NCBI GenBank assembly: GCA_949130495.1
Contig: OX422214.1
Location: 3,766,046 to 3,830,045 of the forward strand
DNA length: 64,000 nt
From: Sambucus nigra
Taxonomy: Eukaryota > Streptophyta > Magnoliopsida > Dipsacales > Adoxaceae
Direction: 5' to 3'
Part shown: positions 1-12,613 of the stretch, one piece after another
How the letters are laid out: every line of letters starts with the position of its first letter
Position numbering within the stretch: the first letter of the stretch is position 1
Position numbers and translations under genes: made by a program
Notes under the pieces: model-generated
What the model saw: only the letters and a program-made list of their open reading frames with translations
What the model was told of the DNA's origin: nothing
Database searches by the model: none

Positions 1-2378
1 TTTGAAAACAGCAAGTGAAATATTGCAATATTTATCACTTATAATATTCATTTTAGGATATCAGACTCTCTCTTGACATTTTCACCTCTCATCTATAGTG
101 TACACATAATGTACCCCTAAAATGGCTCATGAATTCTAACCCAATTCTCCTCTCATCAATTCTGATTCGCGAGACCGTATGTCCATTATTTAATTAAGAT
201 AACATCTTCTTAATAATATAAGTCAATATGCATAACTCAATAATACTATGAAATTACAAGAACTTACAATGATTAGAAACCATTAATCAATATTTATCTA
301 CTTACGCATACAATAGAAGAATGCTAGGTATATGTATATATATAAATCACATAAAATCTATGGTGATAGCATACTCTCTTATCAAGTCCCCGTATCACTC
401 GTAATAAGGAAAATACTAGTTCGAAATCACTCTCGAACTGTATTAATACATAACACATATAAGTGGAGGCGAAACATTGTTCCAAGTCACTAAGAGGTCA
501 GCACATACCCTCACGTCCCTCAGGATCGTCTGACTATCATACAGATAGCATGTACCAAGGAATCCTACGTTCTAGGGTACGAGTCAATATCCCCCATAAA
601 GGTCCAATCGGGATAAGACTATTTCGGCGCCGAAACCTCCGTGATAGCAAGTAGCGCGGGTATGATTATACACATAAATTATCAATCATACAAATAGGCA
701 TTAACATCTACTTATATAATACTAGGAATGTATCCTATCCCCACGTACCCGTGGTATTTATCAATACACTCGTACTTAACCTCATATAATTATTATGTAG
801 CTCACACTCACAAAATAAAAATCTAGCTTTAATATAAGTTTCCCACATTAACCCAAGTCTTTCTTTCAAAACTATTCCAACCGAAGTTATCCAACCTAAT
901 AATGAAGATATCTCCCACATTACATTTTATCTTCCATTATCTAAAATTTTCCAGCCTTGACCCAAGTATTCTATAATTTGGTTATATTCCCAAAATTTTT
1001 TAAAAGATTATTTCGAACATAATTTTATATAATTCATTTCCCCCATAATCTTTTCCCAATTAAATTACATTCAAAAATATATTTCTCGAGCCTCAAGTAT
1101 AACCTAATGTTATTTCCTAAGTTCAATCATAATCAAGTAATCATCAATAACGATTTCTATCAATATGTGATTTAATCAAACAATAAAAAGAAATATTTCA
1201 GTTCCCTGTGGTAGTCGATCGATCGACTGTTTCTAGTCGATCGATTGATCGACATTCTTGCATCGATCGATCAACCAGTTCACAGCCCAGATTCTGCATT
1301 TTGTTCCTACGGGTTTGATACTTTAAAATCATCAAAACTCATTTAAATCAATCCTAAACTTCCTTTAATTCATCTAGAATGATCTAACAAGGTATATGAT
1401 TAACTACTAACAATCAAACAACCTAAAAATCATCACTTGGTTTAGATTCAATCCCTTTATTCCCAGAATTTCATAACTTTCTATCTTCTATGAAAACATG
1501 AAAACTCAGAATATCCCTTTCATTTGAAGCCAATATCATGGGTTATGTCTTTTATACAAAAAGGATGTTATTCCATTTAATCCTCGTTTCAAATTCTCAA
1601 TCAAAACTCTTATGGTTTACTATTAAAAATGCAGATTCTTAATTCTCTATAATCCTATCTAGCATGCATATTATAAACCTCCAAATAGAACAACATATTC
1701 ACTTGCCTTGGTAATGAAGGTCTGAACCTTTGGTGACGATTACGTAGGACTATATTCCTTATCTCTGGTAACTTTCCAGTGGTGGTGCTTGTGGTAGAAG
1801 GTGGTTAGTCCTCCCTGGTTTGCCCAAGAGTTTCTCCTCCGTTCCAAGCAATCTTCTCTTCTCCCAAGCACCCTTTCACTCTCTCTCAAAAGCTGACCTC
1901 TCAATTTTGTGTAGAAGAGAAAATGAACCTACGTCCAACTAATCTCCAAATCTTTATAATAAGACAAAAATCCAAAATCACTATTCATCCCCCTGTAAAA
2001 ATGACAAAAATGCCTTTTCGGGTGTCTTTTCATTTCCAAATGACCCGAGACCCAAAACTAACATCCAAATAGACTTTTCTGACTATTTATACCCTTCCGG
2101 ATGTGACGACGCACTCGAACTGACTGTAAGGTTGATGTAAAAATAAGTTTCCTATTTAATTTAACAAATTTGTCCCGACACGTCCCATACCGCGTCCCGA
2201 CTAAAAATTCTAAATTACTGAATTAATAACTCACAGCAATATCAATAACATCACCTTCATTTTAATATCCAAAAATTCGGATTTAAACCCAATGAATTAA
2301 TTTATAATAAAATCCAATTAATCCATTAATTTAAAATATAACACATATTAAAAGTCATTAAAATTACAGGATATTACA
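1..2378 (-). repeat. 3' LTR (partial) of the gag-only element
   Basis: This stretch aligns by eye almost base for base with 5300-7709, including the GATC palindrome cluster and the terminal ggatattaca, which matches ggtataaca at the end of the other LTR. The outer end is missing because the window begins inside it. A few small indels and substitutions separate the two copies, so the insertion is not very recent. Confidence 0.88.
1214..1274. repeat. GATC palindrome cluster in LTR
   Basis: The motif TCGATCGATCGA and variants occur several times within 61 bp. Equivalent clusters sit at 6528-6604, 21097-21135, 22670-22709 and 61586-61663, always inside LTRs. Function unknown. Confidence 0.8.
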
Positions 2379-3325
2379 TATTCGTCCCGAAATTCGGAAA
2401 GATAAATCATACTGGTAAGGTCAACTCTGAATATAAATCTCACATCGCAAGTAATCTATGTCATACCTCCCATACAGTACATTATCGAAAATCTTTATTG
2501 ATGTTATATACCAAGTCTCACCATATAGTTTCAACTGATCGAATTTAAACTTTACCCAATCTTCCCTATACCATCCTCGTGACAAAGTTTCGAAAAAAGT
2601 GATCCTTAATCATTAAGTAAATAAATACTGAAATCACAACCTCTACGTTCCTTAATCTAAAAAAATACTTACTGTTTCACAATTATGAAAAATACTACAA
2701 TCCAACCATCCAGGGCGCCCTTACACCCTATTATGTAACTTCCATTATAAAATGGATATGGTTACCCGCATAATACTCTGATTTATCGCAAAGGTTATAA
2801 ACTCATATCCTAAAGACCTAACTTACTTCGACTCCCAATGTTTGTTAGTTTCATGCATGGGGTGTCTCGCAAGCGAAATCTAAACAAGGAACCCCCCGAT
2901 ACACTACTACCTAAAGTAGTCGGTCATTGAAACTCCTCAGGTCCTTAGTCAATAGTATATAACTTCTCTTCGGGTTTTATCGATTTCAAATAAAAGTCTA
3001 CTCATCTACTCTCTTGTTAAAGACAATACACTGGCTAGAGTAGTCCATGCGCTCTCATATACCACAAGTCAACCCACGCCGATAGTCACATCATGTTTGG
3101 ACATGTCTAAAGTAAGTAGTTCCATGATAAAAATCAGACCCACGTGATGACATGAAAAAAATATAGGTGTCCCACAACCCCTCGGTCAGTCTACATAAAT
3201 AGTAGTGCTATAGGCTAAGTTTAGTAACCATTTTATCCATACAATATTAATTGCTACAAAAAAAAAATCAGTATGCGCCTCATAACTCCTTAGATAAAAA
3301 ACATACCCTCATTCATGGGTGGTGG
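2379..3325. other. Non-coding interior of the gag-only element
   Basis: No reading frame with retroelement motifs was found on either strand. Next to the 3' LTR, minus-strand text reading aatttcgggacgaat resembles the last codons of chromovirus-type pol (usual form aatttcgaggacgaaat). This suggests pol was deleted and only its tail remains. The rest is unassigned. Confidence 0.5.
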
Positions 3326-4548
3326 TTATTGAATCGTTGCCTGGTGGATGTTATATACACGCGCATAGTGACCCTGTTGCACGGGAGCTTCTTGAATGGG
3401 AGGTAATGCTAGCGCCTGAGCTGGAGCTGGAAGAGCAGCTGGTGGAAACACCGGTATCTGTGGCTCCTGTCGAGCATTTTGTTGCTGAGGGAGTTTGTCT
3501 TTATCAAGACAATATTGTTGTTTGTGGCCATACTTGCCGCACACAAAAAAAATTCCATCAAACTTTCTACCATTTTGTCCTGTTGACCCCGACCCTGCTA
3601 GCCATTACCTCATTTCCCTTAGCCCCGATGAGCCTCCATATCGCCCTGATGGCCTTGCTGTCCTTGCCCATTACCTCTATACTCAAATCGAGAATCTCCA
3701 GATCGTAAACGCTTAGCATAATCTCCTGTCTGGGAACCCTGATCACCCTGACGCTGATGACTCTGTCCTGACTGAGTCCCACTATAACTGCCCCCATTAG
3801 TCTTGCCTTGTAGGCTTGACCCAAACCCCCACTTGACACCCTGATCATGTAAGCGGTTATCCTGGCAGTGAAGCATTGCAGCATTTAGAACTTCTGCATA
3901 AGTTCGTAGTGAAATATTTCCCAGTAAATGCTGGCAAATCTTCTTATAGTTCAACCCATCAGTGAACATTTGAATTCTCCTCTCCTCAGTGGGTACCTCT
4001 GCTGGTACCAAATTAGTTAGTCGCGTAAATTCTTCCTAGTATTCTGCCACTATTTTCTCTCCCTCTTTCAAATCAAGTAATTTCCACCTCATCTCTGTCT
4101 GGATGGCGGAAGGAAAGTACTTTCGATCAAACCATATCCAAAAGTCTTGGATAGTCACTGTGTCTCTCTCCTTGATAGTGGTCGTAGCCTCCCACCACTG
4201 CAAAGCTTACCCTACTAGATTGAATGTGTCTAGTATTTGACATTGAACCTCAGTACATTCGAGCATTCTCAAGTGCCTTTGGATATCTCTATTCCATTGG
4301 CTAGCAGTCATGACATCTGATCCACCCTGAAACTCAGGTGGGTGTGCCTTCTGAAAAGCATCCCTCACTTGTTCCCATGCAGTAGGATAAACTTGCCCTT
4401 GTGCGAGTGGCACAACTGGCGCATGTGTTGGAGCCTGCTAAACAGCAGCTAGAGCTGCATTGATTGCCTGAGCGATAATTGTAGCAACTTCGGCCGTAGT
4501 CATTGTACCCTGAGCTATGGCGGGTTGAGGTGCACGTCGAGGAGGCAT
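3326..4548 (-). pseudogene. gag: Degenerate gag of Ty3/gypsy element
   Basis: Gag would form the virus-like particle that packages element RNA. Reading from ATG at 4546-4548, the protein starts MPPRRAPQPA, then carries the capsid-type region with WEQVRDAFQKAHPPEF (residues about 60-75), WWEATTT and YFPSAIQTEMRWKLL. A glutamine/glycine-rich stretch follows, then a CCHC-type knuckle reading FFVCGKYGHKQQYC. At least three in-frame stops and one frame change interrupt it, and the first knuckle cysteine is replaced by Phe. The same protein family begins at 63697 on the other strand, where the motif is RVRDAFQKAHPPEF. No protease follows. The copy is therefore dead as a protein gene, but the family is clear from the gag core, the knuckle and the adjacent primer site. 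Confidence 0.85.
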
Positions 4549-4710
4549 CTACAACGAGAGTATACTATCAGTATTTGGTATAACAGAATAGTTGAAGAAC
4601 GTAGGCGTAACAAGAAAAGAAACAATCCTACTCATAGGGCTCTACATCAAAGAACGCTAAGTTGTAAACACAGTAAGTCGTACAGACCCTAAAGGACACT
4701 AAAACCTGAT

Positions 4711-4722
4711 GCTCTGATACCA
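4711..4722 (-). other. Primer-binding site (initiator Met-tRNA type)
   Basis: The minus strand reads tggtatcagagc two bases inside the LTR end at 4725. This is the standard plant site complementary to the 3' end of initiator Met-tRNA, and it fixes the element's orientation. Confidence 0.93.
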
Positions 4723-4724
4723 CC

Positions 4725-7709
4725 TGTAACACCCGCCTAATTAAATATCGGGTGGCCAGTCCCATACCAAATTAAAATAGAATATACAGTTGGCTCATTC
4801 TTAGCATCACTGTCGAAAACATTTACAAATCACCCAATACCCAATTAAGTTGGTGTTAAAAACTATCCAAATTTTAATTCAACAAAATTCTTTTTTTTCT
4901 TTTTTTACGAATAACACTATACATTTTATTTTGCCACAATAATAATGGAACAGATAACTCAAAAGAATGTAAATGCAATTGGAATAAACATTCCCAAATA
5001 ATTTCTCAATACTGTTAACCCAACAATAATAAATGTATTAAAATGACACGAATACAAGAATATTTTGACTCAGGTAGAAAAGAGATAACTGAATTCCTCT
5101 GGGCGACATGCCCTAAATAAAAGAACACTACATAATATGAATCAAATGAAGATAGGCGTCTAAGAAACACTCTATATCTCCATAGCTCCTCATAATCCTC
5201 TAAGGTTGGCGTCCCTACTGCTGGACACCTGATATAGAAGGTACAATAAAAAAGAGAATATGCAAGGAAACGGGTCAGAGCCCGATGTGAAAATAGTTTT
5301 GAAAATAGCAAGTGAAATATTGCAATATTTATCACTTATAATATCCATGTTAGGTTATCAGACTCTCTCTTGAGATTCTCACCTCTCATCTATAGTGCAC
5401 ACATAACGTACCCCTAAAATGGCTCATGAATTCTAATCCAATTATCCTCTCATCAATTCTGATTCACGGGACCGTATGTCCATTATTTAATTAAGATAAC
5501 ATCTTCTTAATAATATAAGTCAATATGCATAACTCAATAATACTATGAAATTCCAAGCACTTACTATGATTAGAAACCATTAATCAATATTTATCTACTT
5601 ACGCATATAGTAGAAGAATTCCAGGTATAGGTATATATATAAATCACATATACAATATATATACTAATCGGCACCTCACATAAATTCTATGGTACTGGCA
5701 TACTCTGCTATCATGTCCCCGTATCACTCGTACTAAGGGAAATACTAGTTCAGAATCACTCTCGAACTGTATTAATACATAACACATACAAATGGAGGCG
5801 AAGCATAGTTCCAAGTCACTAAGAGGTCAGAACATACCCTCACGTCTCTTAGGACCGTCTGACTATCATACAGATAGCATGTACCAAGGAATCCTACTTT
5901 CTAGGGTACGATTCAATATCCCCCATAAAGGTCCAATCGAGATAAGACTGTTCTGGCGTGGAACCTCTGTGATAGCAAGTAGCGCGGGTATGATTATACA
6001 CATAAATTATCAATCATACAAATAGGCATTAACATCTACTTATATAATACTAGGAATGTATCCTATCCTCACGTACTCGTTGTATTTATCAATACACTCG
6101 TACTTAACCTCATATAATTATTATGTAGTTGACACTCACAAAATAAACATCTCACTTCAATATGAGTTTCCCACATTAACCCAAGTTTTTCTTTCAAAAC
6201 TATTCCAACCTAATAATGAAGATATCTCCCACATTACATTTTATCTTCCATTATCTAAAATTTTCCAGCCTTGACCCAAGTATTCTTTAATTTGGTTATT
6301 TTCCCAAAATTTATCAAAAGCTTATTTCGAACAGAATTTTATATAATTCATTTCCCCCGTAATCTTTTCCCAATTAAATCACATTCAAAAATACATTTCT
6401 CGAGCCTCAAGTATAACCTAATGTTATTTCCTAAGTTCCATCATAATCAAATAATCATCAATAACGATTTCTATCAATATGTTATTTAATCAAACAATAA
6501 AAAGAAATATTTTAGTTCCCAGTGGTAGTCGATCGATCGACTCTTTCTGGTCGATCGATCGATCAGTCGATCGATCGACATTCTTAGATTGATCGATCGA
6601 TCAACCAGTTCATAGCCCAGATTCTGCATTTTGTTCCTACGGGTTTGATACTTTAAAATCATCAAAACTCATTTAAATCAATCCCAAACTTCTTTTAATT
6701 CATCTAGAATGATATAACAAGGTATATGATCAACTACTAACAATCAAACAACCTAAAAATCATCAATTGGTTTAGATTCAATCCCTTTATTCCCAGAATT
6801 TAGATAACTTTCTATCTTCCATGAAACATGAAAACTCAGAATATCACTTTCATTTGAAGCCAATATTGTGGGTTATGTCTTTTATACAAAAAGGATGTTA
6901 TTCCATTTAATCCTCGTTTCAAATTCTCAATCAAAACTCTTATGGTTTACTATTAAAAATGAAGATTCTTAATTCTCTATAATAATATCTAACATGTATA
7001 TTATAAATCTCCAAATAGAACAACATATTCACTTGCCTTGGTAATGAAGGTCTGAACCTTTGGTGACGATTACGTAGGACTATCTTCCTTATCTCAGGTG
7101 ACTTTTCAGTGGTGGTGCTGGTGGTAGAAGGTGGTTAGTCCTCCTTGGTTTGCCCAAGAGTTTCTCCTCCTTTCCAAGCAATCTTCTCTTCTCCCAAGCA
7201 CCCTTTCACTCGCTCTCAAAAGGTGACCTCTCAATTTTGTGTAGAATAGACAATGAACCTACGTACAAATAATCTCCAAATCTTTATAATAAGACAAAAA
7301 TCCGAAATCACTATTCATCCCCCCTGTAAAAATGACCAAAATGCCTTTTCGGGTGTCTTTTCATTTCCAAATGGCCCGAGACCCAAAACCAACATCCAAA
7401 TAGACTTTTCTGACTATTTCCACCCTTCCGGATGTGACGATGCACTCAAAATGACTATAAGGTTGATGTAAAAATAAGTTTCCTATTTAATCTAATAAAT
7501 TTGTCCCGACGCGTCCCATACCGCATCCCGAATAAAAATTCCAAATTACTGAATTAATAACTCACAGCAATATCAATAACATCACCTTCATTTTAATATC
7601 CAAAAATTCGGATTTAAACCCAATGAATTAATTTATAATAAAATCCAATTAATCCATTAATTTAAAATATAACGCATATTAAAAGTCATTAAAATTACGG
7701 GGTATAACA
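4725..7709 (-). repeat. 5' LTR (complete) of the gag-only element
   Basis: The LTR is 2985 bp. On the plus strand it begins tgtaacaccc and ends ggtataaca, giving TG...CA termini on the minus strand. Its left end abuts the primer site. The palindrome cluster, the TG-starting end and several internal stretches (for example tcttagcatcactgtcg) are shared with the LTRs at 60469-63511 and 46948-49470. Confidence 0.92.
6528..6604. repeat. GATC palindrome cluster in 5' LTR
   Basis: Four to five overlapping TCGATCGA palindromes lie within 77 bp. This is the counterpart of the 1214-1274 cluster, with one extra repeat unit. Confidence 0.8.
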
Positions 7710-8339
7710 GTAGCCTCCATCTTAGCTGATCTTAGCTGATCACCAACATGTAGCCTCCATCTTGTATGATTTTAGCAACACTAGTTGTACGCACGCAGCA
7801 GCAGCACCATCTGTATGAACGCAGTATGTAGCCTCCATCTTAGCTGATCACGGTTTTTGATAGGGATTTGAAACCTTCAAATGATGTTTTTGTTTTGTTT
7901 TGCATAAATTACAACGGGTGAGCCACACCAAGTAGCCTCCATCTCATTTTGTTTAATTGTTTTGGGGTGTTTTCCTTTGAAATCAATGGTTTGGGCTGTT
8001 GGGTTGTTGAGTTTCCAGTAGTGGCTCCACCCACGCGGCGTTGTTAGGCACTACGAGCAATCGAGATGAGGCCAATTACACAAATTACTACATAGAGTAG
8101 AGCAGCCAGCATCACTACGAAATTGGGTTCGATGGCGCCGACCGGTGGTCCCACCGATGAAGTAGACTTCACCCCAAGGAAGTTTTATAGCAGCTAATGA
8201 ACTCCATTATTGATATCTAATTTTTACTTATATTATAGCTTCAGATGAATTTTTATCCTTCATTTTTAATGGTTTCATTCTTTATGTTTTGGAATGGGAG
8301 ACAAGTTGCTACTTGTATGAGTTCAATGAAATGCTACTC
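7710..8339. other. Intergenic segment with repeated 13-bp motif
   Basis: The motif gtagcctccatct occurs four times (7710, 7750, 7828, 7932). A short frame at 8132-8200 (MAPTGGPTDEVDFTPRK, ending YSS) is followed by AT-rich sequence like a 3' untranslated region. It could be the last exon of a decayed host gene, but it was not recognised. The stretch is interrupted by the Athila-like insertion at 8340. Confidence 0.3.
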
Positions 8340-8724
8340 TGATTAGGCATAAATTCTTCACATTTATCCCCTTAATTTCGGTATTTTTATGATCCTGTGC
8401 GGTGTAAATAGCTTGGATTTGGCTTATACTTATGCTACTAAGCCTTTTTGGCAAGTATTTCATATTTTGTGTATCTCTTAAGTGTTTTACAGATATTTTA
8501 TGCAAGTTAGTGCCAAAGAGAACTCAAAACAGTGAAAGAAAACCAAAAAATGGGGAGTAAAGGGAATTTTTGTAATTTTGCAGCCTTATTCTGGATTTGG
8601 GGCCAATTGGAAAGTTAAAGAGTGTTCAACTACAAGAACACTGGAAAAAACGACACCTCAATCGGAGTCCCAGTGTGAAAGTTATGAGCAGTCAAAGATA
8701 GAAGAAAAAGTCACATAAAGAGAG

Positions 8725-8940
8725 GACCGATCCGCCCAGAAATTAAAAGAACCGGTCCGCACAGAAATTAAAGGAACTGGTCCGCACTTCCACATTCCAG
8801 AGAACCCCGGACCGAAGACGGATCTAAATTGAAGAAAAATAAAAGAATCGGTCCGTCACGGACCGGTCTGCCCAAGAAATAAAAGAACTGGTCCGGATCC
8901 AAGGCAAATCGGTCCGGAGGAGGACAGGACCGGTCTGTCT
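8725..8940. repeat. Irregular ACCGGTCCG repeat cluster in LTR U3
   Basis: The 9-mer accggtccg and one-base variants (aactggtccg, tcggtccg, ccggtctg) recur about ten times, spaced by short A-rich linkers such as cagaaattaaaaga. Many copies form the palindrome CGGACCGGTCCG or part of it. The position upstream of the TATA box suggests a promoter or enhancer array. Confidence 0.7.
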
Positions 8941-9015
8941 GTCGCAATTTTAATTTTGTAATCTTCCTCAAATGGAGAGTCCTAGTGCAGCTAAAACTCT
9001 TGGAGTCTTGTAGGG

Positions 9016-9023
9016 TATATAAA
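9016..9023 (+). promoter_or_regulatory. TATA box of Athila-like 5' LTR
   Basis: TATATAAA lies in the context gtagggtatataaaccc, downstream of the GGTCCG cluster. The same box is at 15748-15755 in the other LTR. It is the likely U3/R boundary signal. Confidence 0.65.
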
Positions 9024-9971
9024 CCCGTTTTATTATCATTCTTAGACGGAGAATTAATAGAATTTTCCATTCTTTTTTCAGAAACCCTAGTTTTGAAGTT
9101 AGGTTACAATTTTAATTCCAATAGTGAAGATTATTCAGAATTCAGTGATTACAAGTGTTCTTAATTACTATTTTTGCTGATTTGGTAAGATTAGTGAGTT
9201 ATTTCCTCAGTCAAATTCCTTTTTACATCATTCTACAAATTTTCCTTACTTCAATCATAGTTTTCTGTAATTCAAAGATTGTTTTCATTAGTTTCAGCAT
9301 GTTAGGCAAGATTTTCTAAGGCCGGGATACATGAACCTAGCCTGATGTGATAGTTGCATGTGTATAACATTAATCCTCTTAATTTAGTGATTGGTTACGA
9401 CCGTATCGCGTAGGAACACGACAATTGTTGATCTTTAGATCTCGTTTGCTTCTGGGTAACCGGGATGCTTTAGAATGCAATTTGAGTGTCACTATCGCGA
9501 TACCGATTTACTCATCCTCTTATTAAGTATGGTGCAGGCTTGAACCTCATATACGTAATTCTTGGGAGTACTAAATTCTGGGTCTAATTAATCATTTTAA
9601 TTTACGATTAGTATTATACTTGAAATACCCTCGGGTTGGGGGATTGTATTCCCGTCCTGTTTTTCTTCATCATATAGTTTAAAGTTTCAAATCAGTCTTC
9701 TTCAGTATTTTAGGTAAATTAGTATAATTGCACCTTTTCATAATTGCATAATTGCATCTAGTATAATCATTCCCAAAATCAAATCATTTTTCCTTTCCTT
9801 TAGGGTCAGAGTTAAGATTTCCTTGTCTATCCAACGTCATCATAATTTCATTATCCTATTTCCCTGTGGATACGATCCTGACTTACCGGGTTTATTACTA
9901 ACGCGACAGTCTTACACTTGAGCCTAGAGTGAAGGCACATTAGAGACGCTTTCTGAGTCGCGTCAAGTTTT

Positions 9972-9989
9972 TATCGCCGTTGCCGGTGA
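9972..9989 (+). other. Primer-binding site (Asp-tRNA type, degenerate)
   Basis: Six bases after the LTR, tatcgccgttgccggtga matches the Athila consensus tggcgccgttgccgggga (Asp-tRNA) except at three positions. Confidence 0.8.
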
Positions 9990-10087
9990 ACTTGGTAGAC
10001 TTAGGATTAGATTGAGTCAATCTAAAACTTTGACCAAAAATTTCCAAAAATTCAAAAAGATTCATCACCATCTCTCATTAGCTATTA

Positions 10088-12613
10088 ATGCAAAATTCTG
10101 AACTCACTCCCACACCCCATAATACTCCAACCATCATTCATGAAAATCCAATCGTAAAGTACAACCCCGATAGCCCCCACACTCCTAACGCCTCACAGTT
10201 CTGGATTTCACCTCCCACACCATCACACTCAATCTCAAACAACACTCTATTTTCCTTCTTAGGACACACCTCCGAGCACACTTCGAGCACACCAAGTTAG
10301 TATACCGAGTCTTTAAGAGAGAGTGATATGTCGCAACACGGTAGTACAGTCGTCGGTGCGAAAGAGGCCCCATACCGCCCGCTGAGAGATATCTTATTTC
10401 CCAAGCTCACTATCACTCCGGGATGCATTATACTCCCGGATAATGCCGAGCAATTTTGTTTTCAAAATGAGATGATCCAGATGTTACCCAATTACCATGG
10501 CATGGATTCTGAAAAGCCATATCTTCACATTAGGGAATTTGAGGATGTGTGCGATACTCTTAATGATCAAACTTGCACACAAGAGGTGATCCGCCTCAAA
10601 ATCTTCCCCTTTTCGCTAAAAGATAAAGCTAAGACCTGACTATGGTCTTTGCCTCCATGCTCGATTCCATCTTGGAACGAGTTGCAGTCTAGATTTCTCA
10701 AAAAGTTCTTCCCACCACATCGAACAATCTCCATAAAGGCTCAAATTCAAACGTTCAGACAATCAGAAAATGAGCCATTTCATCGATGTTACGAGCGTTT
10801 CAATGAGTTAGTTACTTCATGCCCCCATCATGGATTTGATACAGAGCAAATCATTTCCTTTCTCTATAATGGGATGAATCTTAACTCCAAGCAACTCGTT
10901 GAGACCATGGGTAGTGGTCCCTTTGTCGACTTAGATGCTCACGATACTGAGCTTCACCTGAGGTATGTCACCGAGACTACCCAATCCTTGGATACATCTG
11001 ATCCTAATGCTCAAAATCGAAATTGTCAAGTGACCACCACTCCAGCGGCGTCCGGGTTATTTCACGTAGATAATAATTCTATGACGGAAAATCGATTAGA
11101 TACGCTTGAGAAAGGATTTCGAGACCTATGTGAGGTATATGGAAGAGGACCAACTGGATCCATACCAAACCCCGTCGAGAAGGTGTGTACGATTTGTGAG
11201 TCGGGTCATTCAACTAAGGAATGCCCGACTATACCCTCCTACAAAGTTATGCTTCAGGAGCAAGTTAGTGGTATAGGAGGATTTAAGGGTAATTTCGGTG
11301 CACCGCATGGGAATTCTTACAACCCTTCATGGAAAAACCATCCTGGTTTTAGTTATGGGCAACAACATGCTGCGATGAACCCTACCTCACATATTGCCCC
11401 TCCTCCACCACAACACTTTCAACAAGCTCCACACATGCAAGGACATGTGCAAGCACCACCACCTCAAGGATCATATATCCCTCCACCTCGGAGAACTATC
11501 GAGGATACAATGAATCAATTTATCAATAGCCAGACTACAACCAATGTTAGATATGATCGCCTGATCAGCGACATAAATGCAAATCTGTCAAAGATACAAT
11601 CCTCGTTGAGTGTCCAAGAGAAGGGAAAGTTTCTTGCCCAGGGCCAAAGACCTCCCCAAGGTCAAAATAGTGTTATCTCCACATCCCATGACCATCCGGA
11701 GCGATGTAGAGCAATTACCACTCTACATAGTGGGAGATTAGTTGACTTGTCACCTCCCCCACACGATGCAACCAAAGACAAGGAGATTTCTCCTGGCACA
11801 AAAGAGGCCGAAGATGTCCCCTTGAATGAGAGTGATAAAGAAGGAACTAGTGAGCTCGAGGTAGTAGTGAAACCCCCCATCGCTGACCCATATCCTCAAC
11901 GGTTGGTCCCGCATTCCAAAGGCACTTCTCGGGATGATGTTTTGGATGTACTTAAGCAAGTAAAGATCAATTTACCTTTTCTCGAGACCATACAGAAAAT
12001 TTCCGCATACGCTAAGTTCATTAAGGACTTACTCACAGTGAAACGCAAGCTAAAGGTAAATAATAATGTCTTTTTGGCCCAAAATGTCAGTTCAGTTTTA
12101 TCGAGTGACCTTCTGTTAAAGTATAAGGATCTGGGTGCACCCACCATTTCGTGCATCATGGGGAAGAACCGAATCGAAAGGGCGCTAATAGATTTAGGAG
12201 CGAGTGTTAACATTCTACCGTATTCAATCAATAAGAAACTCGATTTTGGAGCACTCAAGCCCACAAATATGACTCTCCAGCTCGCGAATCGCTCTGTGAA
12301 GATGCCTCGGGGAATCGTTGAGGATGTGATTGTCCAAATAGACACTTTTTACTTCTCGGTGGACTTTGTCATTTGGGATGAGGAGCCCTCCATTATCCTG
12401 AGCAATCATTTTTCCATTATCCTCGGTCGCCCATTCTTATCTACTGCTAATGCGCTCATCAATACTCGAAGTGGGCCAATGCAATTAACATTTGGGAACA
12501 TGACCCTCGATACAAATATTTTTAATAATATCAAGAACGAGAGTCACGAAGGAGAACCGCGAGAGACGGATCTTTTAGGAGCAGCACACGAGCATGGGAG
12601 GACCCACATGTGA
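10088..12613 (+). pseudogene. gag-pro: Athila-like gag-protease, two in-frame stops
   Basis: One frame runs from ATG at 10088 to the stop at 12611-12613, about 840 codons, broken only by TAG at 10298-10300 and TGA at 10637-10639. The TGA lies in the context KAKT-stop-LWSLPP, where TGG (Trp) is the likely ancestor. The gag capsid region includes WNELQSRFLKKFFPP and FHRCYERFNELVTSCPHHGF. A zinc knuckle reads CTICESGHSTKEC, with three rather than four residues between the second Cys and the His. A proline-rich linker follows, then the aspartic protease around residue 700 with active site LIDLGASVNILP and the later motif IILGRPFLSTA. If a start at 10328 is used, only the TGA interrupts. The frame is remarkably open compared with the missing pol. 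Confidence 0.9.

Larger units (their letters stand above)
1..7709 (-). mobile_element. Ty3/gypsy LTR retrotransposon, ~3-kb LTRs, gag only
   Basis: The element lies on the minus strand: its 5' LTR is the right-hand copy (4725-7709) and its 3' LTR is the left-hand copy, cut by the window start. A Met-tRNA type primer site sits directly inside the 5' LTR and a broken gag follows. Only about 2.35 kb separates the LTRs, and no protease, reverse transcriptase or integrase could be read in it. It is either an internally deleted Ty3/gypsy element or a gag-only non-autonomous type (TR-GAG-like). A related plus-strand copy starts at 60469. The left insertion boundary lies outside the window, so the target-site duplication cannot be checked; the right flank begins gtagc. 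Confidence 0.85.
8340..9965 (+). repeat. 5' LTR, Athila-like element
   Basis: The LTR is 1626 bp, TG...CA. It contains a cluster of ACCGGTCCG-like motifs (about 8725-8940), a TATA box and the terminal gagtcgcgtca. The same LTR occurs at 15020-16686 and as a solo copy at 42821-44376. Confidence 0.93.

Noticed and set aside
11662..12409. Minus-strand frames of up to 149 codons
   Set aside because: They are antisense shadows of the gag-protease frame, with no independent support.
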